From: Nonomuraea purpurea | GTDB lineage: Bacteria; Actinomycetota; Actinomycetes; Streptosporangiales; Streptosporangiaceae | Length of the DNA stretch: 64,000 nucleotides | NCBI RefSeq assembly: GCF_042650645.1 | Contig: NZ_JBHSBI010000008.1 | Span: 124,001-188,000, forward strand | Reading direction: 5' to 3' | Part shown: positions 1 through 9,496 of the stretch, piece by piece | Layout: each line of letters begins with the position of its first letter | Numbering within the stretch: position 1 is the stretch's first letter | Position numbers and translations under genes: made by a program | The notes under the pieces: generated by a model | What the model was told of the DNA's origin: nothing | What the model saw: only the letters and a program-made list of their open reading frames with translations | The model's database searches: none

Positions 1-3000
1 AAGGTGAAGCACTGCGTGTCCTGGACGCCGGCCGCCCTGTCGGCGATCGAGGTCACGTTGCCCGCCGGGTCGTAGCGGTAGTTCAGGTCCAGGTCCGAGC
101 TCGTGCCGGTGTCCCGGTCGAGCTGGGAGCGGATCATCCTCCTGGTGCCCTCCTCATGGGTGAAGGTGAGCCAGGTCTTTCTGGGGCCGGTGCTGAGCTC
201 GTACTGGAGCGTCTCGCCCAGCTTGCTGTAACGGGCGTCGGTGACGTACGACGACAGGCCCGTGACCTTGACGGGCTGGCGCAGCCCGTCGTAGTCGTAG
301 GTGACGGTCTCCGCCGCCAGGCCGCCCACCTCCGGGAAGGTGACGGACTGAACCTGGCCGTCAGGGGTGTAGCGGGTGTTGAAGACGTAGGAGCCGGCGA
401 GCTTGCCCTCGCGCTCGGGGATCGTGACCGTCTGCCGCAGCGCGCGGTAGTCCCGGTCGATGGCGTTGACCTCCGCCTTGTACGCCTGCCCGCCCACGTA
501 CCGGATACTGGCGTTCTGCTGCCCCTTGGCCAGGGCGTCGTACGTCCACTCGGCCAGCAGCGAACCGGTCTGCGACCCCTCGCGCAGCGAGGTCTTGCGG
601 CCGATCGCGTCGTAGCCGTACCACAGGGTGCGGCCGCGGGCGTCGGTCGTGGAGACCACCTCGTCGGTGTCGTTGTAGACGGTCGTGGTGCTGCCCTTGT
701 CCGGGTCCTCGGTCTTGATCTCCCGGCCGCGCAGGTCGAAGTGGTGACGCCAGACGTTGCCGGCCGGGTCGGTGACCGTGGCCAGGCGGCCCGCCTTGTC
801 GTAGGTGTACTTGGTGGATTCGTATGCGCCGGTCGGGGTGGCCCCCTTGTACTGGCGCAGCTCGACGACGCGGTCCTCGGCGTCGCCGATGTGGGTGGTG
901 GCGGTGCCGCCGGGCGGCGGGGTGATGTCGACGCGGTCGCCCTGCCGGACGGCCTTGGTCGACCACTTCTCCACGCCCTTGACCCGGAAGCTCTGCTGGA
1001 CCAGCTCGCCGCTGCCGTCGAAGGAGCCGACGATCTGCCCGGCCACGTCGTCGTCGGAGACGGCGAGCAGCTCGGAGGAGGGGTCGCCGGTGCTGTAGTA
1101 GCCGGTGTTGGTCTTGGCGATCTCGCCGAGCGAGTTGCGGAAGGTGTCGGTGAGCACCCGGCCGCCGCCGGTGGCGGGCTCCTGGGTCTGGCGCTCGCGC
1201 ATCAGGCCGTCGTACAGCTCGTGGCTGGTGATGTACGTGCCGTCGGCGGCCAGCGTCTTGGTGGTGACCGCATTGGGGCCGTCGGGGCGGACGACGTAGG
1301 CGTACTCGGTGCTGGGCGACTGGCCGGCGGCCTTGTCGCGGTCGGGCTGCCAGACCTTGACCAGCCGGCCGAGCCCGTCGTGCTGGAGGTCGGTGCGGCG
1401 GCCGTTCTCGTCCACCTGGGCCACCGCCTCGCCCCTGGCCGGGTCGAGGTAGGTGACGTCGGCGTGGCCGAGGTCGTTGACGGTCCTGACCTCGGTCGCG
1501 GGCGCGCCGGAGGCCGGCGCGTACGTGGTGGTCACCTTGCCGCCGGCCGGGTCGGTCTCGGAGGTGAGCCGGCCGTAGCCGTCATAGGTGCGGATCATCT
1601 CGGGCACGTAGCGGGGCGTGGCCCCGTCGTAGCCGGTCAGCTCCTCGGTCCTGGTGACGTCGCCCCTGACCGGCGGCTGTCCGAAGGCCCGCCCGTCGAA
1701 GGACGTCCGCACGTCCGACAGCACGTCCTGGGGCCGCTGCGGCTCGGCCGAGCAGGGCTTGGACACGGCCTCGGCCCGGCTGACGAAGTCGAGCATCCAG
1801 GCCCCGCTGTCGCGGGCGTGCGTGTAGCGGGTGCACACGTCGTCGCCGGGGACGGCCACGTCGCCGAGGTCGTGGATCTGGGTGACGATGCCGTGCTCGT
1901 CGTAGACGCGTTCCTCGGAGGTGCGCCGCCACGTCCCGTCGTGCAGGAGGGCGCGGGTGCTCGTGGCCTTGGTCTCAATGAGGTAGGCCGTCTTGGTGAC
2001 GCCCTCGAACGCGAAGGTGGCCGTCTGCCGCCACCACGGCTCCTCGACGGTGGCCGAGAGGATCTTGCCGCCGTCGCCGTCGCGGACGACGGTCTCCCTG
2101 TCCATCCCGGCGAGCTGGTCGTGGTCCTCGCGCGTGACGCCCTCGGAGTCGGCGACGTGCACGTCCTTGCGGCCGCCGTCGGCCAGGCGGTCGCCGTCCA
2201 TGCCGCGGAAGTAGACGTGCTCGGTCAGCGTGCGCTTGGTGTCCTGGCCGTCGCCCTGACGCACCCGTACCTTGCCGAAGCCGCGCCACTCGGACCAGGT
2301 GCGCTCGGCGGGCTTGGTGAGGATGTTCTCGGAGTAGCGCCAGGCGGCGCCGCCCGCGTACTCGTAGTCGGTGACCAGCCACGGCGAGCGGGCGGTGCGG
2401 TCGATCTCCACGGTCCGGGCGACGACGTGCTTGTGGAACCAGTCCAGCACCTCCATCTCGTCCTGCGGCACCCAGCGCTGTGGGTAGCAGCGCATGGTGT
2501 TGCGGTCGGGGGCCGGCAGGTTGGACGGGGTGCACTCCTGCGGCGCGTAGGTGACCCGCAGCTCGGCCCCCGCCTCGGTGTAGACCGACTGGACGCGCCA
2601 CTTGATCAGCGGGGCGCGGCCCTCGTCGCCGTCCACGCGGTTGTCGAGCTGCACGCCGGCGAAGGTCACCTTCGGCAGGGTGACGGTGCCGCCGACGTGC
2701 CCGGCGTGCTGGATCGAGGCCAGCCACAGCGCCGGGCTGAGCCCGTCTCCCGTGGTGGGGAAGGAGTGGGTCAGCGTCCAGGAGTCGACGTCCTTGTACG
2801 CCCCGCCGGACAACACCCGCGTGGTGACCTTGGCCAGCCGCTTGCGCGTCCAGAACGTGGGCGAGGTCCGGTCCTTGCACACCTCGCCGGCCGCGCAGTT
2901 ACGGTCGAACGGCACGTCCGGCCAGTGGGAGGCGTTCTCCTTGGTGAGCTGGCCCGGCTCGCAGGTGATCGCCCCGCCGGGCAGACACCGCTCGGCGGGC

Positions 3001-4544
3001 GTGAACTCCACGCGCGCCGACGGCGAGCGGGTGAACAGCTCGTCCGAGCGGTAGCCGTAGTCGATCCTGGACAGCAGGCCGCCCCGGTCGTACGGGGTGC
3101 CCTGCTCGGGCTTGCCGTCGCGGCCGTAGTGGTTGCGCTCGCGCTCGTACCAGTACGTCGTGGCGTTGCCGTGCCGGTCGGACACGAGGTCGAGGTTCCA
3201 CCGCCACCCCTGCTGACACCAGGCGTCGGCGGCCACGGCGTTGTGGCAGGGCTCGCCGGCCTCGTTGCCGAACACCGGCACGGTCCAGGCCGACGCGGTC
3301 TCCGGCTTGCCGTTCGCCCAGCCGGGCAGCCGGTTGAGGCCGAAGGTGTACTGGGTGCCGTCGAGCGTGGTGACCCGCCAGTGCTCGCCGTTGTCGTCGC
3401 CGTTGGCGGTGCCGAACAGTTGCTCGACGCGGGTGCCGTCGTCGCGCTTGAGTCGCCACTTGCCGCCGGCGGAGTCCTTGATCAGCTCGTTCGCCGAGCC
3501 GTTGAGCACGAGCGTGGCGTTCTCGTGGTCCCAGCACAGGTCGCCGGTCTGCTTGCCGTCGGCCGAGCAGGACTTGTAGCGGCGCTCGATGTAGCCGCCG
3601 GGCGTCAGGTCGAAGCCCTCACCGGCCCAGGACGCCTGGTTGTTGGTGGCGGAGGTGCGGCCGTCCACGCTCTGGGAGGAGTAGCCGAGCGACACCGTGG
3701 GCTCGTCGCCGCCGATCGCGGGCGGGACCCGCATCGGGTAGTTCCAGGAGAAGTCGCCCGACTGAGGGCCGACCGCCCAGGTGGCGGACGCGGCCAGCGG
3801 CGTGGCCTTGTAGTCGCCGGACGCGCTCGCCGGGGCGCTGGTCAGGCCGTACAGCCGGCCTTCCGCGGCGGCGACGTCCACGTCGGCGGTGAGCGTGCCG
3901 GCGCGCACGTCGTTCTCGGCGCGTACCGGCTCGGGGGCCGGGCAGTCGCGCGCGGCCGCCTCCAGGGCGCAGTCGGGCAGCTTGACCAGGCGGAGGCGGG
4001 CGGCGTAGTCGCCGCCGAAGGCGTGACGGAAGCCGGAGTAGTCCATCCGCAAGCGGGCCTTGCCGCCGCGGGTGGCGGCCCGCCCCGGCGAGACGCGCAG
4101 CACGACACCAGGCACCGAGGCGGACTTCGCCCGCTCCAGCACCTCCAGCTTCACCTGCTCGGGCGGCTCGGCCCGATCGGAGGGGGCGTCCACGCGCACG
4201 GACAGCGAGCCGGGCGCGACCTTCCCCGAACTGCCCGGCGCCAGCTCAACCGCCCCGGCACGTGGCCAGGTCACGGCGGGGGCGGCGCTCAGCGCCCGCT
4301 TGGCGGCCGGGTCCTCGCGCTTGGGCAGCACGGGCACGGACACACCCGGCACCGGCTCCTCCCGCTGCACACCGGGCCGCTCCCGGCGCGCGGCCTCGGC
4401 GGGCAGCGCCGGGGCGAGCGGCACGGTGACGAGCACCGTCAGCGCCGCGCACGAGCGGGCGAACCAGCGAGCCAGCCGGGGATGGAAATCGTAGATCAGT
4501 AAGTTGGAGCGTCCGGTCTCCGGGAACTCCTCAGAGACGTCCAT
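1..4544 (-). CDS. RHS/YD-repeat secreted protein, partial (C-terminus beyond left edge)
   Basis: Reading the minus strand from the ATG at 4544 gives an open frame of about 1514 codons that is still open at base 1. Residues about 18-50 look like an export signal (a basic stretch, then a hydrophobic Ala/Leu/Val run, then AEAA). The last ~700 residues carry RHS/YD repeats, for example YTYDKAGRLATVTDPAGN at about 1245 and NYRYDPAGNVTSIAD near the window edge. RHS proteins form a shell around a C-terminal, often toxic, domain released at the cell surface. That variable C-terminus and any immunity gene lie outside the window, so toxin function is inference. The start is uncertain: an in-frame ATG at 4553 is an alternative and neither has a well-spaced Shine-Dalgarno. 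Codon 15 is a rare TTA. The gene follows the LamG gene by 61 bp and is probably co-transcribed. The long plus-strand frame over this region is its shadow. Confidence 0.9.
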   Translation of the reverse strand, partial: MDVSEEFPETGRSNLLIYDFHPRLARWFARSCAALTVLVTVPLAPALPAEAARRERPGVQREEPVPGVSVPVLPKREDPAAKRALSAAPAVTWPRAGAVELAPGSSGKVAPGSLSVRVDAPSDRAEPPEQVKLEVLERAKSASVPGVVLRVSPGRAATRGGKARLRMDYSGFRHAFGGDYAARLRLVKLPDCALEAAARDCPAPEPVRAENDVRAGTLTADVDVAAAEGRLYGLTSAPASASGDYKATPLAASATWAVGPQSGDFSWNYPMRVPPAIGGDEPTVSLGYSSQSVDGRTSATNNQASWAGEGFDLTPGGYIERRYKSCSADGKQTGDLCWDHENATLVLNGSANELIKDSAGGKWRLKRDDGTRVEQLFGTANGDDNGEHWRVTTLDGTQYTFGLNRLPGWANGKPETASAWTVPVFGNEAGEPCHNAVAADAWCQQGWRWNLDLVSDRHGNATTYWYERERNHYGRDGKPEQGTPYDRGGLLSRIDYGYRSDELFTRSPSARVEFTPAERCLPGGAITCEPGQLTKENASHWPDVPFDRNCAAGEVCKDRTSPTFWTRKRLAKVTTRVLSGGAYKDVDSWTLTHSFPTTGDGLSPALWLASIQHAGHVGGTVTLPKVTFAGVQLDNRVDGDEGRAPLIKWRVQSVYTEAGAELRVTYAPQECTPSNLPAPDRNTMRCYPQRWVPQDEMEVLDWFHKHVVARTVEIDRTARSPWLVTDYEYAGGAAWRYSENILTKPAERTWSEWRGFGKVRVRQGDGQDTKRTLTEHVYFRGMDGDRLADGGRKDVHVADSEGVTREDHDQLAGMDRETVVRDGDGGKILSATVEEPWWRQTATFAFEGVTKTAYLIETKATSTRALLHDGTWRRTSEERVYDEHGIVTQIHDLGDVAVPGDDVCTRYTHARDSGAWMLDFVSRAEAVSKPCSAEPQRPQDVLSDVRTSFDGRAFGQPPVRGDVTRTEELTGYDGATPRYVPEMIRTYDGYGRLTSETDPAGGKVTTTYAPASGAPATEVRTVNDLGHADVTYLDPARGEAVAQVDENGRRTDLQHDGLGRLVKVWQPDRDKAAGQSPSTEYAYVVRPDGPNAVTTKTLAADGTYITSHELYDGLMRERQTQEPATGGGRVLTDTFRNSLGEIAKTNTGYYSTGDPSSELLAVSDDDVAGQIVGSFDGSGELVQQSFRVKGVEKWSTKAVRQGDRVDITPPPGGTATTHIGDAEDRVVELRQYKGATPTGAYESTKYTYDKAGRLATVTDPAGNVWRHHFDLRGREIKTEDPDKGSTTTVYNDTDEVVSTTDARGRTLWYGYDAIGRKTSLREGSQTGSLLAEWTYDALAKGQQNASIRYVGGQAYKAEVNAIDRDYRALRQTVTIPEREGKLAGSYVFNTRYTPDGQVQSVTFPEVGGLAAETVTYDYDGLRQPVKVTGLSSYVTDARYSKLGETLQYELSTGPRKTWLTFTHEEGTRRMIRSQLDRDTGTSSDLDLNYRYDPAGNVTSIADRAAGVQDTQCFT

Positions 4545-4571
4545 CCTCACCATCCATGGGGATCGGGGGTG

Positions 4572-4599
4572 GGCCGGCGGGGCGGGCGCCCCGCCGGCC
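4572..4599 (-). terminator. Perfect GC hairpin between the LamG and RHS genes
   Basis: GGCCGGCGGGGC (4572-4583) and GCCCCGCCGGCC (4588-4599) form a perfect 12-bp stem with a 4-nt loop. It begins 7 bp after the LamG stop and lies before the RHS start. No T-tract follows on the minus strand. It may be a partial terminator, attenuator or mRNA-stabilising structure that sets different expression levels for the two genes. Confidence 0.55.
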
Positions 4600-4605
4600 G
4601 GCGAA

Positions 4606-7600
4606 TTACTCTGCGGCGAGCCTGGCGACGTCGTCGTCGCTCAGGGCGCCCTGGTAGGTGCGTACGTCGTCGAGGACCCCCGGCCAGTGGGCGGACATGG
4701 CCCCCGCGAAGATGCCCCTGCCGACCTGGAGGGGCCCGCCGGCGTTCCAGGTGCTGTAGTAGTCGGCCTGGGCGCCGGCGACGAGATTCCCGCCGACGTA
4801 GACGCGCAGCTTGCGGGCCGGCGCGTCGTACACGCCCGCCAGGTGGGTCCACTCCATCGGGTACGGCACGTCGTCGGAGCGGGCCATCACGAGGTTCGGC
4901 GCGTCGGCGTCGGCGTCGATCATCGCGAAGCCCCAGCGGGGCCCCTGCGCCGTGTAGCCGAGCGCGAACGCGCTGGTCCGCGCGCCTCCCTGGGCCAGGG
5001 CGACGCTGTCGACCGAGGGCAGGGTGTCGAGCTGGACCCAGGCGCTGACGGTGAAGCTCTGGTCGGTGCGGATCGCCGGACCTGCCGCCGCGGCGTGCCC
5101 GGCGGTGCCGTCCACGGCCAGCGCGTCGCCGAGCCAGCCCGGCGTCCACGCCGCGCCGCCGCCGAGGGTGAGCGGCCCCGTACGGCCGGTCGCGTCGGCG
5201 GCCGTGGCGCCCTCGCCCTCGTCCAGCATCCAGTGCCCGGTCAGCGTGGAACCCTGGTTGACCAGCCGGACGATCTCCTCGCCGTACACCGCCCGGTCGT
5301 GCACGCGCACGTCGTCCACCTCGCCCGGCCAGGGGTCGGTCATGCCGCCCTGGTGCTGGGCCCGCCCGAACTGCAGCGCGCCCGCGGGTCCGGCCCCGCC
5401 GTGGTAGGCGACGGGCCCGGCGGCGCGGTGGCCGTTGACGTACAGGTACATGGCCTTGGCCGCCGAGTCGTAGACGCCGGTCAGGTGGGTCCACTCACCC
5501 GCCTTCGGCGTCACGGCGGGGCTGTCGGCCCACACCGACTGGGACGTGCCGCCGGAGTTGTTCATCTTGAACGACCACGACTTGGTACTGGCCCGGTAGC
5601 CGAGCCAGATCCCGGCGTGCGACTGGCCGTCCTGGCTGACGGCGGCGGCGTTGTGCGCAGGCAGTTCGCTGAGCCGGACCCAGGCCGACAGGGCGAGGTT
5701 GTTCTCGGTGGGGACGACCGCCCCGGCGGTGGCGGCGTGCTGGCCCGTGGCCGTGAAGCGCAGCGCCTTGCCCTGGCGGCCGTCGGTCCAGGCCGCGCCG
5801 CCGCCGAGCGTGGCGGAGCGGGAGCCTGCCGAGTCGGCCGTGACACCGCCCTGGCCCTCGTCGAGCGTCCAGTGGCCGACCGGGCCCGTGCCGTCCCTGA
5901 CGTTGAAGACGTAGCTGCGGATCGGGCCCTGCTTGCCGGCGGCGTCCTTGCTGCGTACCGACAGCACGTTGGGGCCGTCCTTGTCCGGGGTGAGCCGGAC
6001 GGTGGCCTTGCCGCCCGTGGTGTCCGCCTTCACCTCGACGTCCGGGTTGGTGTTGAGGCCGTAGACGAACCTGGTCACGTCCGTGACGCCATTGGCCTCG
6101 AAGGTGAACGAGCCGGCGCGGCCGAGCCCCTCACCCCAGGTGTTCTCCGGGTACTGCGCGGAGGTGACCACGGGTTCGCGGCCGGGGGCGGTGGTGTCGA
6201 CGCGGATCTCGCACCACGGGCCCCACGCGCTGGTGGCGATGCCGTCCTCGGCGCGCACCCGCCAGCGGATCACCGAGCCGTCCCCGTACGCGCCCGCCGG
6301 GATGTTCGCGTAGAACGCGTTCCCGGAGGAGGCGGAGGGGGTGAGGTGCTCGCCCACCTTGGCCTCGCCGTTCCACCACTCGAAGCGGCCCCTGACGGAG
6401 TTGTCGCCGTCGCGCAGCTTGGCCCAGAGCTTGGGCGTGGCGGTGCCCACGGAGGGCCGGGCCGAGCCCGACAGGCAGCCGCCGCCCGGGTCGGACCAGG
6501 CGTCGGCGGCGGCGGGAACGGCGGGCCGGCTGTTGTACTCGATGACCAGGACGGGGTTGTTGTGGAACTTCTTCCACCCGAAGGTGTCGCCCTCGTCGGT
6601 CGCCCGCAGGCCCAGCGTGATCGTCGGCCAGTTCTCGGCCGCCGCCCGCACCGCCGCGTGCGTGGCGTCGAACTCCACGCCGCCGGCCGGGCAGCCGGTG
6701 CTCCAGCCCTTGGCCACGTGCTCGGTGTCCAGGTGCGTCACCCAGGCGGGCTGGTTGTTCCAGGTGGTGGCGCCGCCGATGACGCTGGTCAGCCAGAGTT
6801 CGACCGGCCGGGCCGAGCAGGACCAGGACCAGCTCTCGAACGTGCGCAGCGTGGCCTTGAGGATCTGCTTGCCGTGGATGGCCGAGCCGTTGTTCATCTG
6901 GAAGAACGAACGGTTGGTCTGGCCGGTGTCCCTCTCGTAGCCGACGCGGGCCACGTCGCCGGAGTTGAGGTAGTTCGTGTTCGGGTACTTCCTCCACACC
7001 GCCGTCCACGCGCCGCGCGGCGCCGACACCGACGGGTCGAGGTAGACCGGGTAGCGGGTGCCGGGCGCGGTGAGCATGGCCTTGTCGGGCGCGAGGGTCA
7101 GCGCGTCGCCGCTCACCTCCAGGCCCATCCGCTCGTGCCGGGAGCCCGGCGCGGGACCTCGGTCGGAGGCCGAGGCCAGGCGGCGGGCCTCCGGGGCGGC
7201 GGGGGAGTCCCACATGAGCGGGGTCGGGGCGACGAACACGTCGGCGCCGCCGCCGTCCACCGCCCGCAGGCCGCCGCCCTTGCTTTCGCGTACGGACAGG
7301 TTGCCCGACTTGAGCGAGAAGCGCAGGCGGTCGAGTTTGCCGCCGAGCGCCGCCTGCCGGTTCTTGACGACGAGCACGTGCGAGAAGCCGTCCACGTCGG
7401 CGGTGACCCGGAGGTCAACGCCCGGCAGCACCTCGGCGTAGGTGGCGGTGGGGCCCTCAAGCGTTGGTGCCGGCAGCGGTCCTGGCCAGCCGACGGCCAG
7501 CGACTTGGCGCCGCGCGCGACCGTGGCCATCGGGGTGCTGCCGCCGCCGGAGAAGCGCAGCGCCACGGCCGTCGCGGCCGGGGCGATCGAACCGTCGGGC

Positions 7601-7947
7601 AGGCGGCGCAGGGTGGTGTCCACGTCGGCCCAGCGGCCGTCCTGGCGGACGCGTACCGGGCGGGCGTGCTGCTCCAGCACGAGGCCGCCGGGGTTGGCGT
7701 AAACCGTGCGCGTCTCGGTGCGCATGGAGCCGACCTCGGTCCGCTGCCCCGTCTGCCGGGCCTGCGCGAGGGCGTCCTGCTCTGTGACGGCCTGCTGGGG
7801 AGCCGGCGCGGGCTCGGCGGCTTCCGCTTCGGCCGGGAGGAGTGCCACGCCGCCCGGGATCAAAAGAAAAGCAGCCGCCGCTGCGACTGCTGCGATGTGT
7901 CCCACCCGGTGGCGATGGCCTTGCCGGGTACGGGCTGCCCTGGCCAT
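4606..7947 (-). CDS. Secreted DNRLRE-type protein with two LamG domains
   Basis: A protein of about 1113 residues. The N-terminus has a basic stretch, a long Ala-rich hydrophobic segment and AEAEA, a Sec-type signal peptide. The region around 310-480 (KYPNTNYLNSGDVARVGYE, then W/N-rich segments) matches the DNRLRE layout found in actinobacterial surface proteins. Two concanavalin-like LamG domains follow, starting near residues 690 (GHWTLDEGQ) and 904 (GHWMLDEGE). Each ends in a WPGxxDDVRxxxxAL-type strand, which is the LamG signature. LamG folds bind glycans or proteins. The ATG at 7947 has GGAG five bases upstream; the adjacent GTG at 7950 is less well spaced. The RHS gene follows on the same strand, and such pairs are common in related genomes. 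The specific ligand is unknown. Confidence 0.85.
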   Translation of the reverse strand: MARAARTRQGHRHRVGHIAAVAAAAAFLLIPGGVALLPAEAEAAEPAPAPQQAVTEQDALAQARQTGQRTEVGSMRTETRTVYANPGGLVLEQHARPVRVRQDGRWADVDTTLRRLPDGSIAPAATAVALRFSGGGSTPMATVARGAKSLAVGWPGPLPAPTLEGPTATYAEVLPGVDLRVTADVDGFSHVLVVKNRQAALGGKLDRLRFSLKSGNLSVRESKGGGLRAVDGGGADVFVAPTPLMWDSPAAPEARRLASASDRGPAPGSRHERMGLEVSGDALTLAPDKAMLTAPGTRYPVYLDPSVSAPRGAWTAVWRKYPNTNYLNSGDVARVGYERDTGQTNRSFFQMNNGSAIHGKQILKATLRTFESWSWSCSARPVELWLTSVIGGATTWNNQPAWVTHLDTEHVAKGWSTGCPAGGVEFDATHAAVRAAAENWPTITLGLRATDEGDTFGWKKFHNNPVLVIEYNSRPAVPAAADAWSDPGGGCLSGSARPSVGTATPKLWAKLRDGDNSVRGRFEWWNGEAKVGEHLTPSASSGNAFYANIPAGAYGDGSVIRWRVRAEDGIATSAWGPWCEIRVDTTAPGREPVVTSAQYPENTWGEGLGRAGSFTFEANGVTDVTRFVYGLNTNPDVEVKADTTGGKATVRLTPDKDGPNVLSVRSKDAAGKQGPIRSYVFNVRDGTGPVGHWTLDEGQGGVTADSAGSRSATLGGGAAWTDGRQGKALRFTATGQHAATAGAVVPTENNLALSAWVRLSELPAHNAAAVSQDGQSHAGIWLGYRASTKSWSFKMNNSGGTSQSVWADSPAVTPKAGEWTHLTGVYDSAAKAMYLYVNGHRAAGPVAYHGGAGPAGALQFGRAQHQGGMTDPWPGEVDDVRVHDRAVYGEEIVRLVNQGSTLTGHWMLDEGEGATAADATGRTGPLTLGGGAAWTPGWLGDALAVDGTAGHAAAAGPAIRTDQSFTVSAWVQLDTLPSVDSVALAQGGARTSAFALGYTAQGPRWGFAMIDADADAPNLVMARSDDVPYPMEWTHLAGVYDAPARKLRVYVGGNLVAGAQADYYSTWNAGGPLQVGRGIFAGAMSAHWPGVLDDVRTYQGALSDDDVARLAAE

Positions 7948-8057
7948 CACCGCTCCGGTAACGCGACGGGCGGGTTGGTGCGTGCGTCCACGATCTGTTC
8001 GACTCTCCTCGGGGCGGGGACGGTGACCGGATGGGCGAAATGCCCGATCTCGCTGGG

Positions 8058-8089
8058 AATATATGGTCGCGTCCGCTCGCCGTCGTCAA
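8058..8089 (-). promoter_or_regulatory. Putative housekeeping-type promoter for the LamG-RHS operon
   Basis: On the minus strand, TTGACG (8084-8089) is followed 18 bp later by CATATA/TATATT (about 8058-8065). This resembles a sigma-70/HrdB -35/-10 pair, and it is the only AT-rich block in this gap. It would give a 5' leader of about 110 nt before the LamG start. Confidence 0.45.
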
Positions 8090-8108
8090 CCCGCTGCGGT
8101 AGATCGAG

Positions 8109-9407
8109 TCAATTTCCTCGGTTGGGCTCCTCACCGATGCCATCCAGCCGGGCGGGATAGCCGGCGGGGAGAGCAGGCAGCCGCCAGGGCTCGTGGACGT
8201 GCTCGGCGGGCAGAGCGGCGAGTTCGGGGACGTGACGGCGGACGTAGCGGCCCGCAGGGTCGAAACGTCTGGCCTGGCGGAGCGGGTTGAAGGAGCGGTT
8301 GGGCCGGGTGTCGTTGCCGGTGCCGGCGACCCATTGCCAGTTGCCGCAGTTGTTGGCCACGTCGCCGTCGAGCAGGTGCAGGAAGAAGTGCCGGGCACCG
8401 GCACGCCAGTCGAGGCCGAGACACTTGACGAGGTAGGCCGCCACGATGAGGCGGGCCCGGTTGTGCATCCAGCCCTCGGCCAGCAGTTGGCGCATGCCCG
8501 CGTCCACGATGGGCATCCCGGTCATGCCGGCCTGCCAGGCCTGCAGCGCGTCCTGGTCGCGCCGCCAGCGCCGTTCCCCGTGGCGGTAGTTCTCGCGGTT
8601 GATCTGCGGGAACGCGTACGCCACCTGGTGGTGGAAGTCCCGCCAGCACAACTGCCTGACGAAAGCCTCGCTGCGCTCGGCACGGCAGGCCAGCTCCAAC
8701 GGTGACAGGCAGCCGAAGCGCAGGTACGGGCTGAGCCGCGAGGTCCGGTCGCCCGCCAGGTCGTCGTGACCGTCCGCGTAGCCGTCCAGGCCCTGGCGCA
8801 GCCACCGGGCGGCGCGCTCGCGGGCCGCCGACTCACCGCCGGGCATGGCCCCGCCCCGGCCGGGATCGGGCAGCCGCCCGGCCGCCAGCTTCGAGGGCAG
8901 GCGCACCCGAGAGGGAGGCGGCAGTTGCGGGCGCCGGCTGTGACGCTGCCACGCATGCCAGTAGGGGGTGAAGACTCGATAGTGGTCGCCTCCGCCCGAG
9001 GGCAGCAGCGCGCCCGGGGGCACGACGGTGACGCCGGGAAAAAGCAGGAACTCGATCCGTTCCCCGGCGAAGCGCTGCTCACGCCGCCGGGCGAGCGAGC
9101 TGACGTCGGCGGCGGCGCAGACCGTCTCCGCGCCCAGCTCCGTGGCGAGCCTCATCGTCTCGCGGACGACGTCGCCCTCCCGGACGACCAGATCGCCTCC
9201 GCGCGCCCGCAGCGAAGCACGCAGGTCGGCCAGGCACTCCAGGAGGAAAGCGTGCCGAGGCCCCTCCGGTACGGCCGGGTCAAGCACGAACAGCGGCACC
9301 ACCCGCTCGGCCCGCTCACAGGCGGCGGCGAGGGCCGGCTGGTCGTGCACGCGCAGATCCCGGTTGAAGAGCACGATCGCCGTGTTCATCAGCACGTTCT
9401 CTGCCAC
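8109..9407 (-). CDS. phrB: Deoxyribodipyrimidine photolyase (cryptochrome/photolyase family)
   Basis: A 432-residue protein with the full photolyase layout. The N-terminal alpha/beta antenna domain starts with AIVLFNRDLRVHDQPAL. The C-terminal helical FAD domain includes TGMPIVDAGMRQL, WMHNRARLIVAAYLVK and DGDVANNCGNWQW, followed by FNPLRQARRFDPAGRYVRR. These segments form the FAD pocket and the DNA-lesion face. The enzyme repairs UV-induced pyrimidine dimers with blue light, probably cyclobutane dimers judging from overall similarity. The ATG at 9407 is used here; a second in-frame ATG at 9389 would remove six residues without affecting the fold. It stands alone, about 160 bp from the LamG gene and 90 bp from the lipoprotein gene. 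Confidence 0.92.
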   Translation of the reverse strand: MAENVLMNTAIVLFNRDLRVHDQPALAAACERAERVVPLFVLDPAVPEGPRHAFLLECLADLRASLRARGGDLVVREGDVVRETMRLATELGAETVCAAADVSSLARRREQRFAGERIEFLLFPGVTVVPPGALLPSGGGDHYRVFTPYWHAWQRHSRRPQLPPPSRVRLPSKLAAGRLPDPGRGGAMPGGESAARERAARWLRQGLDGYADGHDDLAGDRTSRLSPYLRFGCLSPLELACRAERSEAFVRQLCWRDFHHQVAYAFPQINRENYRHGERRWRRDQDALQAWQAGMTGMPIVDAGMRQLLAEGWMHNRARLIVAAYLVKCLGLDWRAGARHFFLHLLDGDVANNCGNWQWVAGTGNDTRPNRSFNPLRQARRFDPAGRYVRRHVPELAALPAEHVHEPWRLPALPAGYPARLDGIGEEPNRGN

Positions 9408-9496
9408 TGATCACACATGTGGACAGTATGGGCCGCAGGCCGCTCGTGGAGCGTGAAGGAGCGCCGGATGGGGTCGGCTTCGGTGAGAAGCGGGAA

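Noticed and set aside
156..4502. A 1448-codon open frame on the plus strand
   Set aside because: It is the antisense of the RHS gene. The minus strand reads classic YD repeats, while the plus frame is Gly/Val/Arg/Ala-rich with no recognisable domain.
4504..8160. A 1218-codon open frame on the plus strand
   Set aside because: Antisense of the LamG protein gene; composition is of GC-bias type and the start overlaps the RHS start.
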